Shown piece after piece: positions 9,673-18,892 of a stretch of 64,000 nt of DNA. Every line of letters starts with the position of its first letter. Within the stretch, counting starts at the first letter, position 1. A program made the translations under genes and the position numbers. A model generated the notes under the pieces. That model did not search any database. It was not told where the DNA came from and saw only the letters and a list, made by a program, of their open reading frames with translations. This DNA comes from Puccinia triticina (Eukaryota > Basidiomycota > Pucciniomycetes > Pucciniales > Pucciniaceae), in the NCBI RefSeq assembly GCF_026914185.1, contig NC_070574.1, forward strand, positions 1,612,501-1,676,500, read 5' to 3'.

Positions 9673-12050
9673 CTAATCCGTCTTGGTGACCTGTGCGATT
9701 AACTCTTCCAGGTCCCTTGGGACTTCAATCCGCAATTGGTCCCTGTTTTGGTGGCCTTGCCGCACTCCCCTAGATAACGTGTCTGCCCGATTTTTGGCGG
9801 AGACCACCCGCTTTGCTACCAGGTTGATCTGATGTTCAATCAAGATCTTCTGGATCTTCTTCCACTCGTTGTTGACGAGGTGGTCCTTTGATTTCCGTTT
9901 GAGGATTGCGCCCTCCGTCGTGGTGCTGTCTGTCCACACAATGAAGGTTTTGTTAATCAACAAACTAAAGCATGTATTTCTGGTAAGCAATTCTGACAAG
10001 GGAATATATGTGATGAAATAAAAATATAAAAATAGAAAATGTACCTAAAGGCAAAGGGGACAATTTAAAGAGACACAATAAGAACAAGGACAAAGGACAC
10101 AGGAGGACAACAAACTGGGAACAAAAAGAAAGAGTCAATGATGTTGACCGGGATGAGTCCAATGAGCCGTTAAGAACCTACAAGTCGTATGAGTGCAAAT
10201 GGAGATTGGCAAAGAAGATCAGCCAATTTGTTGGAAAGAAGGGAAAGCCAAGGACTGAGATTAATCAATGATCCGGATGCAAGTCTGAGGGTCTTGACGA
10301 AGGAATTGAACAAAGAGGACTTGAGCGCACAGGAGATAGTATGATATGATAACGTAGAAAGTAGGTTGATGATGATGGTGTTGACCAATGATGATGTCAA
10401 GAGTAGAGGAACAGCTTAGATAAGAAAAGATAAGATTTTATAATGATAGGCAGAATGTGATACTGCAGGTTCCCCAAGGGAAGGAAACGAAGACAATGGA
10501 AGGAAGAGTTTATATATGGATGGAGAGGTTCCAGCGGAGAATCTTGCTGGGAGAGATTTGAGGGATCTGAGCATTGAACATGATGTCATTGAGGTGCAAG
10601 CGTCTTGATGAGGTCATCAGGAGAAGTGAGACCGCTAGAGTCCTAGAGGGATGTCACACGAATGTCAACAGGTTTTCCCTCCTCTTGCGCCAAGTTTCAG
10701 GAGCATCAGGAGGCCTAATCTAACCGTGACTGTCTCTAGTCGGGCAATTTGTTCCTCTTCTTTGTCCCCTTCAATCCCCTGGTCAAGAGCGTCCATTGAT
10801 CTCAACCGGAATTGTGCCCAGCGTTTCCCTACTATTACCCCAATTCCGTAGCTAGTTGAGGTGTTGTCTATCCATCCTATTTTGGTGGGTTCTTGGCGCA
10901 GGATCAGTCTGGTGGGAGTGAATTTCTTGAGAGTTGTCAGCCACTCATGGAGGTCCTCCTTGGAGCCTTTCAAAATTGGCCGCCTCTTATGGACCCACTC
11001 CATTAGCCATTGATAGATTCCACAGAGGAAGCACCTGAGTTGTGGTAGAATGTATGACACGTGGTTGAGGCGTCCTGCAATGACTTCTACCTCGTTGTAT
11101 GAGAAACTTGCGCTGATCTCCAGGAAGTGTTGGACTTGCCTGATGTTTTTTGCTAGTTTTTCGTCAGGGAGTCGGACAGTTTTGTTGGAGCCATTCCAAA
11201 TATTGAAACCAATGTACTTCTGTTCAAGCAGGAACAGGGAGTATTTTGTTGTACTAGTTTTCACCCCAAGTTTGTCCAACCTTTTCACGACATCCGTCAT
11301 CAGGGTCTGGGAATTGACCCTCTTCACAAAGAGGTTGTCATCTACCCAACGGAAAATGTTCATCACATCAAATTCTGCTAGCATCACTATTTTCCAGGCG
11401 TCCGGGGGTCTGCCAAAGGAGCCGCAGCCTGCGACACCGCCAAACGTTATTCTTGTATCCAATAGCAGTTTATCGTCAAAGTCCCTTACCATGAGGTAAG
11501 GCCATTGATCAGGGGCCGTGGGGATTTGGCAGTATGCCTTTTCCCAATCAAAAAGTGCCAAGAGCACTGGCTCCTTTAAGTCTTTGAGGAAGTTCGCCAC
11601 AGTGTTGAAGTCATCCCACGTTGTCTTAAAGTCACAGGCGTCCATGAAAGAGTTGACCGACAGGATCTCCTCCCTACCGTGCGGAAAAGATAGGTCATTT
11701 ATTGGCCTCAGAGACCCGTTGCCGTTTATTACGGCCCCTAGAGGGTTTGTACGGAAGAATGGGAACCGTTTGGCTACTTGGTCATAGGTAAACGGTCCAA
11801 ACATCCTTCTGGCTTTTAGTTCTTTGTGGATTTACTCTTTGATCTTTGCTTTTGCTAGCAAGGCGAAGGTGTGCAGTATGTTATGTTTCCTGCCAACCTG
11901 TGTACCGGGATGCCCTGGTCAAAACCAGACCGGAATCCTTCTAGCACGTCCTGAAACTCTGGTAACAAGCCTGCCGTTTCCAAGGCTGTTTCCCACACTC
12001 CGATGTTCATCTTGCGTGATATGGACATGGGCCAGTCACCTAATTGGTCT
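9673..12050 (-). pseudogene. DIRS-like reverse transcriptase-RNase H
   Basis: The minus frame from about 12050 includes FQDVLEGFRSGFDQGIP, the conserved lead-in to this RT family. An in-frame TAA near 11840 follows, then the long frame 11804-10671 with FFRTNPLGAVINGNGSLRPI, LALFDWEKAYCQIP and the catalytic FRWVDDNLF. RNase H starts with IGWIDNTSTSYGIG and continues beyond the inserted LTR (9951-10670) with FIVWTDSTTTEG and NRADTLSRG, ending at 9673. Removing the LTR and one 5-bp duplication joins the RNase H halves in frame. The TAA and the insertion make it non-functional. Confidence 0.85.
9951..10670. mobile_element. Solo LTR (720 bp) inside DIRS-like RNase H
   Basis: It is bounded by TGTTAATC and GTCAACA on the plus strand (TG...CA) with an exact 5-bp target duplication GGTTT at 9946-9950 and 10671-10675. 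Excision of the LTR and one GGTTT restores the RNase H reading frame. It contains no protein domain, as expected of an LTR. The superfamily is not determined. Confidence 0.92.
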
Positions 12051-12396
12051 TCTGCGTTTTCTTCCTGTACGTGCTCCCAATTTTTCTCACATGTGGGGCG
12101 CTCTTACTGTATGGGACACATTTTTGAGATTAGTCAGAAATTGCTTAACATGTTCATTGCTACTAAGACTTAATCTTAAATTGCCGAGTTAAATGTACCA
12201 CTGGGTGGTGAGGTGTCTATTGACAACCCCCCTGAAGCCATGAGTTTTAATTGAATAAAAAATCAAAATGAACCCGCTAACTAATAAGATTTCCCCTTAT
12301 TGTAAACCCTTCCTGCATTACCTCCCCCATTCCCGGTCCCACCATGATTCCCGCTTCCCCCCCGTGTCCGCCATTGCCTTGCGCCCCTCCTTTGTC

Positions 12397-13195
12397 TCAA
12401 TCGTTGATGCTGAGCCCCAAACAATTGCTTTTGAAACCGCCTTGTTTAGAGTGTTGATCTTTGGACCCGCTTGGTCCCTTTGGGATATCTAATCCTGGTC
12501 GCGTAGAAAGAGCTCCCCCTTTCGGCGTAATTTGTTGAAGGTGGAGAGGAATCTTGCTTGACTGGTTGTCTTTCTTGGCCGTTGGTTGGCCTGTGATTGG
12601 GTCCCAACCAAACCTGCAACCCCCTACGGCGTAAGGGTTATCTTTGAACTCATCCTCTTCAAATTGGAGCACTTTTGAGTGTACTGTGGATACAATCTCC
12701 TTCTGGTAATTTGAAATGTTTGCCACCAACAAGGACCCATCCGGCATTGTCACCCGGTGCGTAAGCGCGTTAGTCTGTACGTGGATATCATAGGGTAGCG
12801 TTGTCATAAATCCTTCTCTTTTGATGATTTGATCACAATTTTTCTTGTGGAGTGGTAGCCAGACTGCAAGGTTGGCTTGGCTGGGTATTTTCACTACTGC
12901 TTCAAAAAAAACCTGATGGTTCACTGACCATTCTTGGTAGGTCTGGAGGTATTTGCATGGGTATGGGTACCCGTTGTAGCGGTCTTTGTCCCCGTTGTCT
13001 GACTTCATCCTCTTTTTGGCTTGATAAGCTAGCGCCCGATCCTGCCAGACCTTGTTGAAAATGGTCAGCGGGAGTGGCGCCCTGAAAGCGAGGAGGTTCC
13101 TCTCGAAAAACGGCGTAAATCCTAGATTGTCATTGGTTGGGATTGCGGCGTCGTTGAAGAGGACCGGTGTTCCGGTCAGGTAGGGCCAAAGAGCG
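12397..13195 (-). pseudogene. DIRS-like gag, C-terminal part
   Basis: The open minus frame runs from the right inverted repeat to 12397. It contains NLGFTPFFERNLLAFRAPLP and LTIFNKVWQDRALAY, then NGYPYPCKYLQTYQEWSVNH, GFMTTLPYDIHVQTNALTHR and NPYAVGGCRFGWDP, the order seen in ORF1 proteins of basidiomycete DIRS-like elements. It has no start codon because the N-terminal part lies on the other strand at 13474-14350. Confidence 0.75.
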
Positions 13196-13400
13196 CAGGC
13201 AGAGGTTGATCAGCAGCGCCTCCCCTGGGGGAGGCGCAGCACCCCGCAACTGAGTTCGCAGTGGTCAAGCGCTGAAACCTAGTTGGTTGAGGAGCAACCG
13301 GTACCGGCCTGAAGCAGCCGACCCGGAACCACGACTCCATTGGATTCAGCCGATCTTAGCTTACCTATCAACCCCGCTGATCAGGAAAACTTTTTTCGCC
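13186..13400 (-). repeat. Right inverted repeat of DIRS-like element
   Basis: It pairs with 8871-9084. The 22-bp palindrome is present with one central mismatch. Its inner edge runs directly into minus-strand gag coding sequence, and its outer edge precedes the plus-strand gag start at 13474. Confidence 0.9.
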
Positions 13401-13473
13401 AACTAAGGAAAACTTAGGACCCTCGCCGATCAGGAAACATTTCAAATGTTAGGTGGATCAGGACACTAACAGT

Positions 13474-14350
13474 ATGTCAAATTTGATAGCAGCAGCGACG
13501 GCAACTGTGAAACAGATCGCCGGCATCAGCAACACTCAGGCGGATACACAAGAACAGAGGGATACAACGTAGCCAAGGCTGACTCGAGAGTCGTCCACGC
13601 AGGTGCAAGACCAGCAGGAAAAAATAGAAGTGGAAGGACCTACCCACCCAAAAATTCCAGCCCCGCCTTCCAAAAGACCGAAGAAGGTCACCATCAAAGC
13701 CTCAACGAGGAGAATCCGGACCAGATTGACATCGCGGGCTCCAGATGGCAAGGAAGGAGAGATAGAGGAGGGGTTTGATGGGTTAGGGAAAGAAGGATCA
13801 AAGGGGGTAGAGGAGATATGGGAAGAAATAGGAGGTGAAGGAGAGCAAGGGACGAAAGGAACCAAACCCTTGGCAGGTAACCTCAGCGAACTCAAAACAG
13901 ATCCATATACGGAAAAGGGGCCATGATGCTGAGATTTTCTGCGAAACTTGCACTGTCCAACAGAGAATCCAGTAGGAGTAGCGGGGAGAGTGGAGGCAGG
14001 TTTGGCAGGACAGTGGCTTGGGAAGATGGACATCAAAGTGGCAATGCTAGAAGCATTCAAGAAAGGGATGGCGGCAGAAGCAGAGGGAAAGTTGGGTCAG
14101 GCAGAAGTTTTCTACCAAATCAGCACCGGTCTTGGCGGGAAACCAAGAGGGGAGAACACCGAGCAATCAAGCCCAACTACCACCCAGACAGCCACTACCG
14201 CCAAATCACTGGCCACCCCATCCACAAGGGTACAGACATCCCTCACCAACCCCCCTCACACCATCCAACCTCCCATCCATTTCAGGTTTTAAAGTACCGG
14301 TCCCGGTCCCTGCAATCACCCGTCGAACTCAAGACTTCGACGAAATGTCA
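13474..14350 (+). pseudogene. DIRS-like gag, N-terminal part (inverted relative to the rest)
   Basis: It starts at ATG 13474 (MSNLIAAATATVKQIAGISN). A TAG at 13570 breaks the frame, which then continues as a charged low-complexity segment to 13926 and, after a frame change, as a helical segment MLEAFKKGMAAEAEGKLGQA (about 14044-14103) typical of this gag family. It ends with FAQGATSPISTPGLNPP at 14350-14410. The same peptide, FAQGATSPVSAPGLDPP, is encoded at 9092-9150 just inside the left inverted repeat. Confidence 0.6.
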
Positions 14351-14424
14351 ATCGGTTTTGCGCAGGGTGCCACCTCTCCCATTAGCACTCCTGGACTCAA
14401 CCCACCTCCCGGTAAGTGCACAGA

Positions 14425-14465
14425 AAATGCCTGGCAAATGCCTGGCAATGCCTGGCAAATGCCTT
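14425..14465. repeat. Short TGCCTGGCA array
   Basis: Four TGCCTGGCA-type units interrupt the DIRS-like gag homology. The motif is the same as at 6660-6905 and 28660-28945, here in the 28660-28945 orientation. Confidence 0.9.
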
Positions 14466-14612
14466 GTCAGCCACTGAGACAATCATCCATGTGTCTACAA
14501 TGATAATTACAAGTCATGTAACCCAATGGCTAAAAGCTATCTTAAGATTGACCTTGATCTTGTGTAAGATCCTGTGTTCAAGTCCTCCTGTTGTCTTATA
14601 ATACTACTTTTG

Positions 14613-14990
14613 TTGAAATCATCACTTTATATGTACTAAACTGTATGATTTCACACTTATGTATTTACCTTGATTGAGAATAATAATTTACTAATGGAGT
14701 ATATCTCTCTATGGATTTACCATACATAGAGAGATTACATAATTATTCATGTAATTCCGTGGACCTCTTCCCCCTCCTTGGAGTTAAGGATCCCTCTGGG
14801 GCCTTGACTCGAAGGAGGATCAGGTCCCTGTAATATAAAAGGGGGGGATCTTTCCTCTGGAGAGATCTTTCCCCCAAGATTATTACACATAAAAAACCCG
14901 CCAACCTTACTAAAAATCAATAGTGAGTGGGTTTTACAATAATCAACTAACTTTCTCTTTCCCTTACAGCTTTTTCAACCTCAACTCGTG
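14613..14990 (+). repeat. Possible LTR fragment interrupted by the 13.4-kb element
   Basis: It begins TGTTGAAATCATC, has a TATA box (TATAAAAGGG at about 14835) and pyrimidine-rich sequence before the TA at 14991. No partner LTR is visible, so this is a weak call. Sequence continuing it would be at 28433 onward. Confidence 0.3.
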
Positions 14991-14992
14991 TA

Positions 14993-15622
14993 TTTTCTAG
15001 TTACAGGTGATTGTTACAGCCAAAACCAAAAAGCTTGCGGGTCCGGCAGCCTGAAAATCCGACCAACAAAATTTTCCATTTAAGCCACCTGCCCTGTATC
15101 CTTCCAAACATTCTCATCTTTGCACTCCTTCCCTCTCTCCATCTCTCCCATACCCCCTACCCCCTCCCCATCGAAAATGCCCCCCGACTCTCCTCGCCCC
15201 CCCCCCGCTCATCCGGACCCACCCACAGCCCAGCCGCCGGAAACGCCCACCAGCCAGCCGGAACCATCCACCTGCCAGCCCAACCGGAACCCAAACCGCC
15301 TCACATCCGCAGATACCAACACCAGTGAGTACCTCACCACCCCCTCCCTTCGCTCCAAGCCTTCCCCCCCTGTTCCCAGCTCTCCACTCACCCGGACAGC
15401 TGACCCGATCATTTTTTCTTCTCCCCCCCCAGCCGGTCCCATCTGGAAGCCCGACCACAAAAAAAACCCTACCCAACGTTATCCGCCAACAAGCCCTTCC
15501 AGAACCCCGACCGCAAGGATATAGCAATCCATTACCGGTGATTCAGTCGCCGCCACTCTCTCCCTTCCCTCCAATCCATCCCCACCTCTTCCTTGCCGTC
15601 CAATCACCGGGAAGCTCATTGG
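14993..15622 (+). repeat. Left terminal inverted repeat of the giant element
   Basis: It pairs with 27861-28430. It is C/T-rich and holds an ATG at 15177 (MPPDSPRPPP...), a GTGAGTACC donor near 15325 and a polypyrimidine-AG acceptor near 15432. The right TIR has the corresponding ATG and splice signals. It therefore probably contains the promoter and 5' exons of the gene at each end. Confidence 0.88.
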
Positions 15623-15658
15623 TTATTCTTGCCCCGATAAATTCCACTTCAGCACGTT

Positions 15659-16762
15659 ATGGTATATGTTAAGTATGACCCAGAGGTCAAGGCAATTGTT
15701 GTCAGACTCAGCCAGGGTGGTATGCGGCTCGCTGAGATCAATGCAACAATTGGCTACAACGTTTTGCCCAACTCCCTCAGCCGTTGGAACGATTTATACC
15801 GCCGCACCAGGAATGTCGATCCGGCCCTCTATCTGGAGCGTGGCCGCCCTTTAGCATTTTCTCGTGAGGAGGCCGAGTTTGTATTGACGGCACTCGAGGC
15901 TGAGCCAACGCTATACTTGGATGAAATTCAGAGTCACATCCAGGCGATTACCGGCACTCGCCATCCAATCAGCACCATTTCGGCGGAGTTGAGAACCCGG
16001 CTCCTCTTAACCAAAAAGGTGGCCCGAACCTATAACACCAATCAAGACGAGGCGGCTCGATTCCGATTCACTGACCGCATTGGCCATTTCCCTGCGGAGT
16101 ATTTGGTGTTTCTAGGTGAGTCCGCGCTGGTTCTGTGTTTGAGGTCTAAATTGGTCTTACTCCTCCAGACAAATGTGGGGTTTTGCTTGGCACGCATGCT
16201 CGCAACACTGCGTGGGCACTGCAAGGCCGCCGCACAACTAGGATCCCAAAGGCGCTTCAAGCCAACCGAGTCACTGTAATGCCCGGGGTATCGTTGGACG
16301 GTCTGCTTGGGACCATAGCCCAGGTGGGATCCATGTGCCGCCTGGACATGGAATATTTCATTGAGACTGTACTGGTAAGTCCAACTTCCTTATCCCTCAG
16401 CTCGGTTTCTTCGGTCCAAATAGCCTGACTCTGGTATGTACCCCCAGATGCCTGCAATGAATCTGTTCCCAGGTCGAAACAGCATCCTGGTGATGGATAA
16501 TGCTTGGATCCACCACGGCGGTCGGGTTGCGCAGATTTGTGCAGATGCAGGGGTATTACTCATGTACCTTCCAACCTACTCTCCCGACTACAACCCAATC
16601 GAAAAGGTATTCTCCGTCCTCAAGTCGCAATTGAAGCGAGCGCAGATTCTCACTGGAACCCGCGCGGATGCGGAGATAATCAAGGAGTTTTTGCCCACGA
16701 TTGTCACGCCGGATGTGATGAGAAGAATCTTCTTGGGAACTGGTTACTCAGGCGGGGATTGA
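15659..16762 (+). CDS. Tc1/mariner (DDE_3) transposase, three exons
   Basis: Exons 15659-16115, 16169-16374 and 16448-16762 join into an uninterrupted 325-codon frame with GT-AG introns of 53 and 73 bp. The N-terminal part (YDPEVKAIVVRLSQGG) is a helix-turn-helix of the IS630/Tc1 type. The catalytic region shows FLDKCGV (first D, its codon formed across the first splice junction), VMDNAWIHH (second D) and YSPDYNPIEKVF (third acidic residue). Length and order fit Tc1/mariner transposases (about 340 residues). The ATG at 15659 was chosen as the first in frame; exons in the left TIR may add an N-terminal extension. It would cut and join the element at TA sites. No stop or frameshift is seen, unlike most cargo genes. 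Confidence 0.9.
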
Positions 16763-17396
16763 ACTCAGGTACTTCCTGGTGGCTCCTCCCTCCACTACAT
16801 GATTTCTTCCTCCCTCCACTATATGATTTCATAGTGTTACACCTCCTCCTATTTTGTATGTTGACAGCACGCGCTGGGTCCCTCATGTGTGTCTATGTTA
16901 GAGTTTTCACTCTATGTTACCCTCAATAGATATAAATACAATAACAATATACATTATTTCCTGGTTGCACGGAGTCAGATCACAGACACATCATTGGTTG
17001 TTTGGAGAAGGGGAAGACAAGGAGCTCCCGCGGTGCGCCTGGGGAGACCCCTGCACACACTTTGAGCAGGCCTCCAATCTGGATCTCGCAGTTGAATCGA
17101 CAAGCCTGCGGCTCCACAGTGCGGGGACTTAGCTGTAATTTGAATCACTCAGTGGATCTCGCTGTTGAATCTACGAGACCATGATTTTTGGACATGGGTT
17201 ATTAGGCTCTATCTGGTGAGCAATTAAATGCATGAGTCAACCAGAACTTTATGATGAATTGCATAAAGGATCTGGGCCTAACTCGAGTGAGATACAACTA
17301 GGGACCAAGTGCCATATTAGGAAGTATGTGAAAGAAGATATTGCACGCATGGTGCTACTTACCACGGCAATCGTGCCAATTTGCCTGGAAATTTGC
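16763..17396. other. Non-coding spacer inside the giant element
   Basis: I see no gene. A duplicated short motif (CCTCCCTCCACTA, about 16788 and 16810) follows the transposase stop. Confidence 0.5.
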
Positions 17397-18446
17397 TCAG
17401 ATCTCCTGAGTGGGCGCGACCTTGGAGCGCAACACAGCCAAAGGCGAGGGCTCAGACTCTTCATCGGAGTTGTCTGACAAATCGTCGGTCATGTCATCCT
17501 CTGCAGCCGCTTTTCTGAAGGATTCCTCGGCCGACGGCGTGTTTGAAGAGGTGGGGTGGCAGAAGGCCGCAGGTCGGCCGCCAGCCTCCACAGCCGCTTT
17601 TCTGAAGGATTCCTTGGCCGACGGCGTGGTTGAAGAGGTGGGGTGGCAGAAGGCCGCAGGTCGGCCGCCAGCGGTGGATTGCAGGCCAGAGACAGCCGTC
17701 GCGGTTGTCCCAGCGCGGTCCTGGGCCCCCGGCAGTGCGTGAGTGCCTGGAGTGGCCCCGCTGACCTGGTCCAGGGCGCTTGGAGTGCCGACGTTGACTC
17801 GGTCCTGGGGGATTGCGCGTGGGGTCACAGCGTCATGAGCGGGCAGTGTGTGAGTGGGGATTAACCATCTGGCCCCCTTCATCAATTGGGACGCCAGGGG
17901 CGCGGGAAAGTTGAGCTTGGCTAGGGCGATCGTAGAGGTGTCCAGGAAAAAATCCCAGCGACCGATGTGGTGCAGCTTGATTAAGCCCCGCGGGAGTGGG
18001 TCGTCATTCGGGACATTGCACATTTGGAGGAATTCCTCCAACTCTAAACGTCTGCCGGCTTCATTCATTCGCAGATGGGAGCTCGGGGTTGTCATGCTGA
18101 TCCAAGAACTAGCCAATGGCGATCTGGGCGTCGGGACCTTGCGGCTGCGTGCGAACCTTGGCGGCGAACGGTCTCGCCCAAAGTTGAGCCGACTCACGGT
18201 CTGCGCTATGCCTTCCGCGGCGGGGCTGCGAGGCATCTTGCGAGCGGGTGACCGATGGATCCCAGAGTTGATATCTGAGGGTTGCATGACTTCTACATCT
18301 GAGCTTGCGTCACGAGTTTGACGGGTAGAAGGATTTGACGGGACTGAATGGGTGGCCAAGACTGCAGCAGGGTACTCGGATTCCGAACTGGACGTCTCCC
18401 AATCCTCAGGATCAAACTTAATCAGTCCTCCCTTCTGAGTTGGCAG
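17397..18446 (-). CDS. Uncharacterised protein with SAM-like helical segment
   Basis: The minus frame is open from about 18446 (LPTQKGGLIKFDPEDWE), with no upstream ATG in frame, so a 5' exon is likely; it ends at 17397. After a disordered Ser/Pro-rich segment comes LELEEFLQMCNVPNDDPLPR then GLIKLHHIGRWDFFL and FPAPLASQLMKGARWL. This has the pattern of a SAM-like five-helix domain that I associate with basidiomycete transposon proteins. The C-terminal part has a 29-residue direct repeat (GGRPAAFCHPTSS...) present twice, and an acidic tail. It lies divergently from the DUF6589-like gene. Its role is unknown; a structural or DNA-binding partner of the transposition proteins is conceivable. Confidence 0.6.
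   Translation of the reverse strand: MPTQKGGLIKFDPEDWETSSSESEYPAAVLATHSVPSNPSTRQTRDASSDVEVMQPSDINSGIHRSPARKMPRSPAAEGIAQTVSRLNFGRDRSPPRFARSRKVPTPRSPLASSWISMTTPSSHLRMNEAGRRLELEEFLQMCNVPNDDPLPRGLIKLHHIGRWDFFLDTSTIALAKLNFPAPLASQLMKGARWLIPTHTLPAHDAVTPRAIPQDRVNVGTPSALDQVSGATPGTHALPGAQDRAGTTATAVSGLQSTAGGRPAAFCHPTSSTTPSAKESFRKAAVEAGGRPAAFCHPTSSNTPSAEESFRKAAAEDDMTDDLSDNSDEESEPSPLAVLRSKVAPTQEI
17508..17682. repeat. 87-bp tandem duplication in coding sequence
   Basis: Two copies of an 87-bp unit beginning CAGCCGCTTTTCTGAAGGAT keep the frame of the minus-strand gene and give the 29-residue peptide repeat. Confidence 0.85.
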
Positions 18447-18892
18447 GCTGGCGCCCCTCGCGCGAAGCGCGAGCCTCCAAAGGAGGGACTTGGGAGTAAG
18501 CGGGGAAATTTGGCATGAGCGCTGAGGACCACCTCAACCCATTTGGCTGGTGTCAAACTTTGACACCACACTAAAATTGCGTCCTGCGGGCCAATCAGGC
18601 CGCCCTGGTGCCAGATTGAAGGCCTGGATCTTGCCTTTGATCCTACATAGGTCTCATGTCATTAAATCGAACGGTCTTGAAGTTACAAAGCTTGTAACAT
18701 CATCTTACCAAGATGCTTGGATTGACCGTACATTTGTACATGCAAGGCAAGTACATGAGAGCTGAATACACATGCCAAAGTGCATATTATCAATCTCTTG
18801 CACATACTATGATTTTTGAAACCTTCCGAGTTAACATCACCGGACATCACCCAGTGTAACCGAGTCACTCCGCCTCTTTTGCTGTCTTTCCA
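18447..18892. other. Intergenic, probable divergent promoter region in the giant element
   Basis: No gene is seen. It separates the minus-strand SAM-like gene from the plus-strand DUF6589-like gene, so it probably carries both promoters or first exons. Confidence 0.4.

Larger units (their letters stand above)
8871..14422. mobile_element. DIRS-like retroelement, rearranged
   Basis: Inverted repeats of about 210 bp (8871-9084 and 13186-13400, about 90% identical) flank a minus-strand gag C-terminal part (13195-12397) and an RT-RNase H (about 12050-9673). The gag N-terminal part lies outside the right repeat on the plus strand (13474-14350). The RT/RNase H is of the type found in tyrosine-recombinase retrotransposons (WVDDNLF box, WTDSTTTE and NRADTLSRG in RNase H). 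No tyrosine recombinase or methyltransferase is visible, so the assignment rests on RT type and inverted repeats. Confidence 0.7.

Noticed and set aside
10651..12192. Plus-strand open frames across the DIRS-like RT
   Set aside because: Antisense shadows of RT-RNase H.
14515..14600. Possible tRNA gene (GTGTTCAAGTCC B-box-like)
   Set aside because: No consistent D, anticodon and acceptor stems; the T-stem does not pair well.
15114..15527. Gly- and Arg-rich minus-strand protein in the left TIR
   Set aside because: Shadow of the C-rich TIR; splice signals and ATG are on the plus strand.
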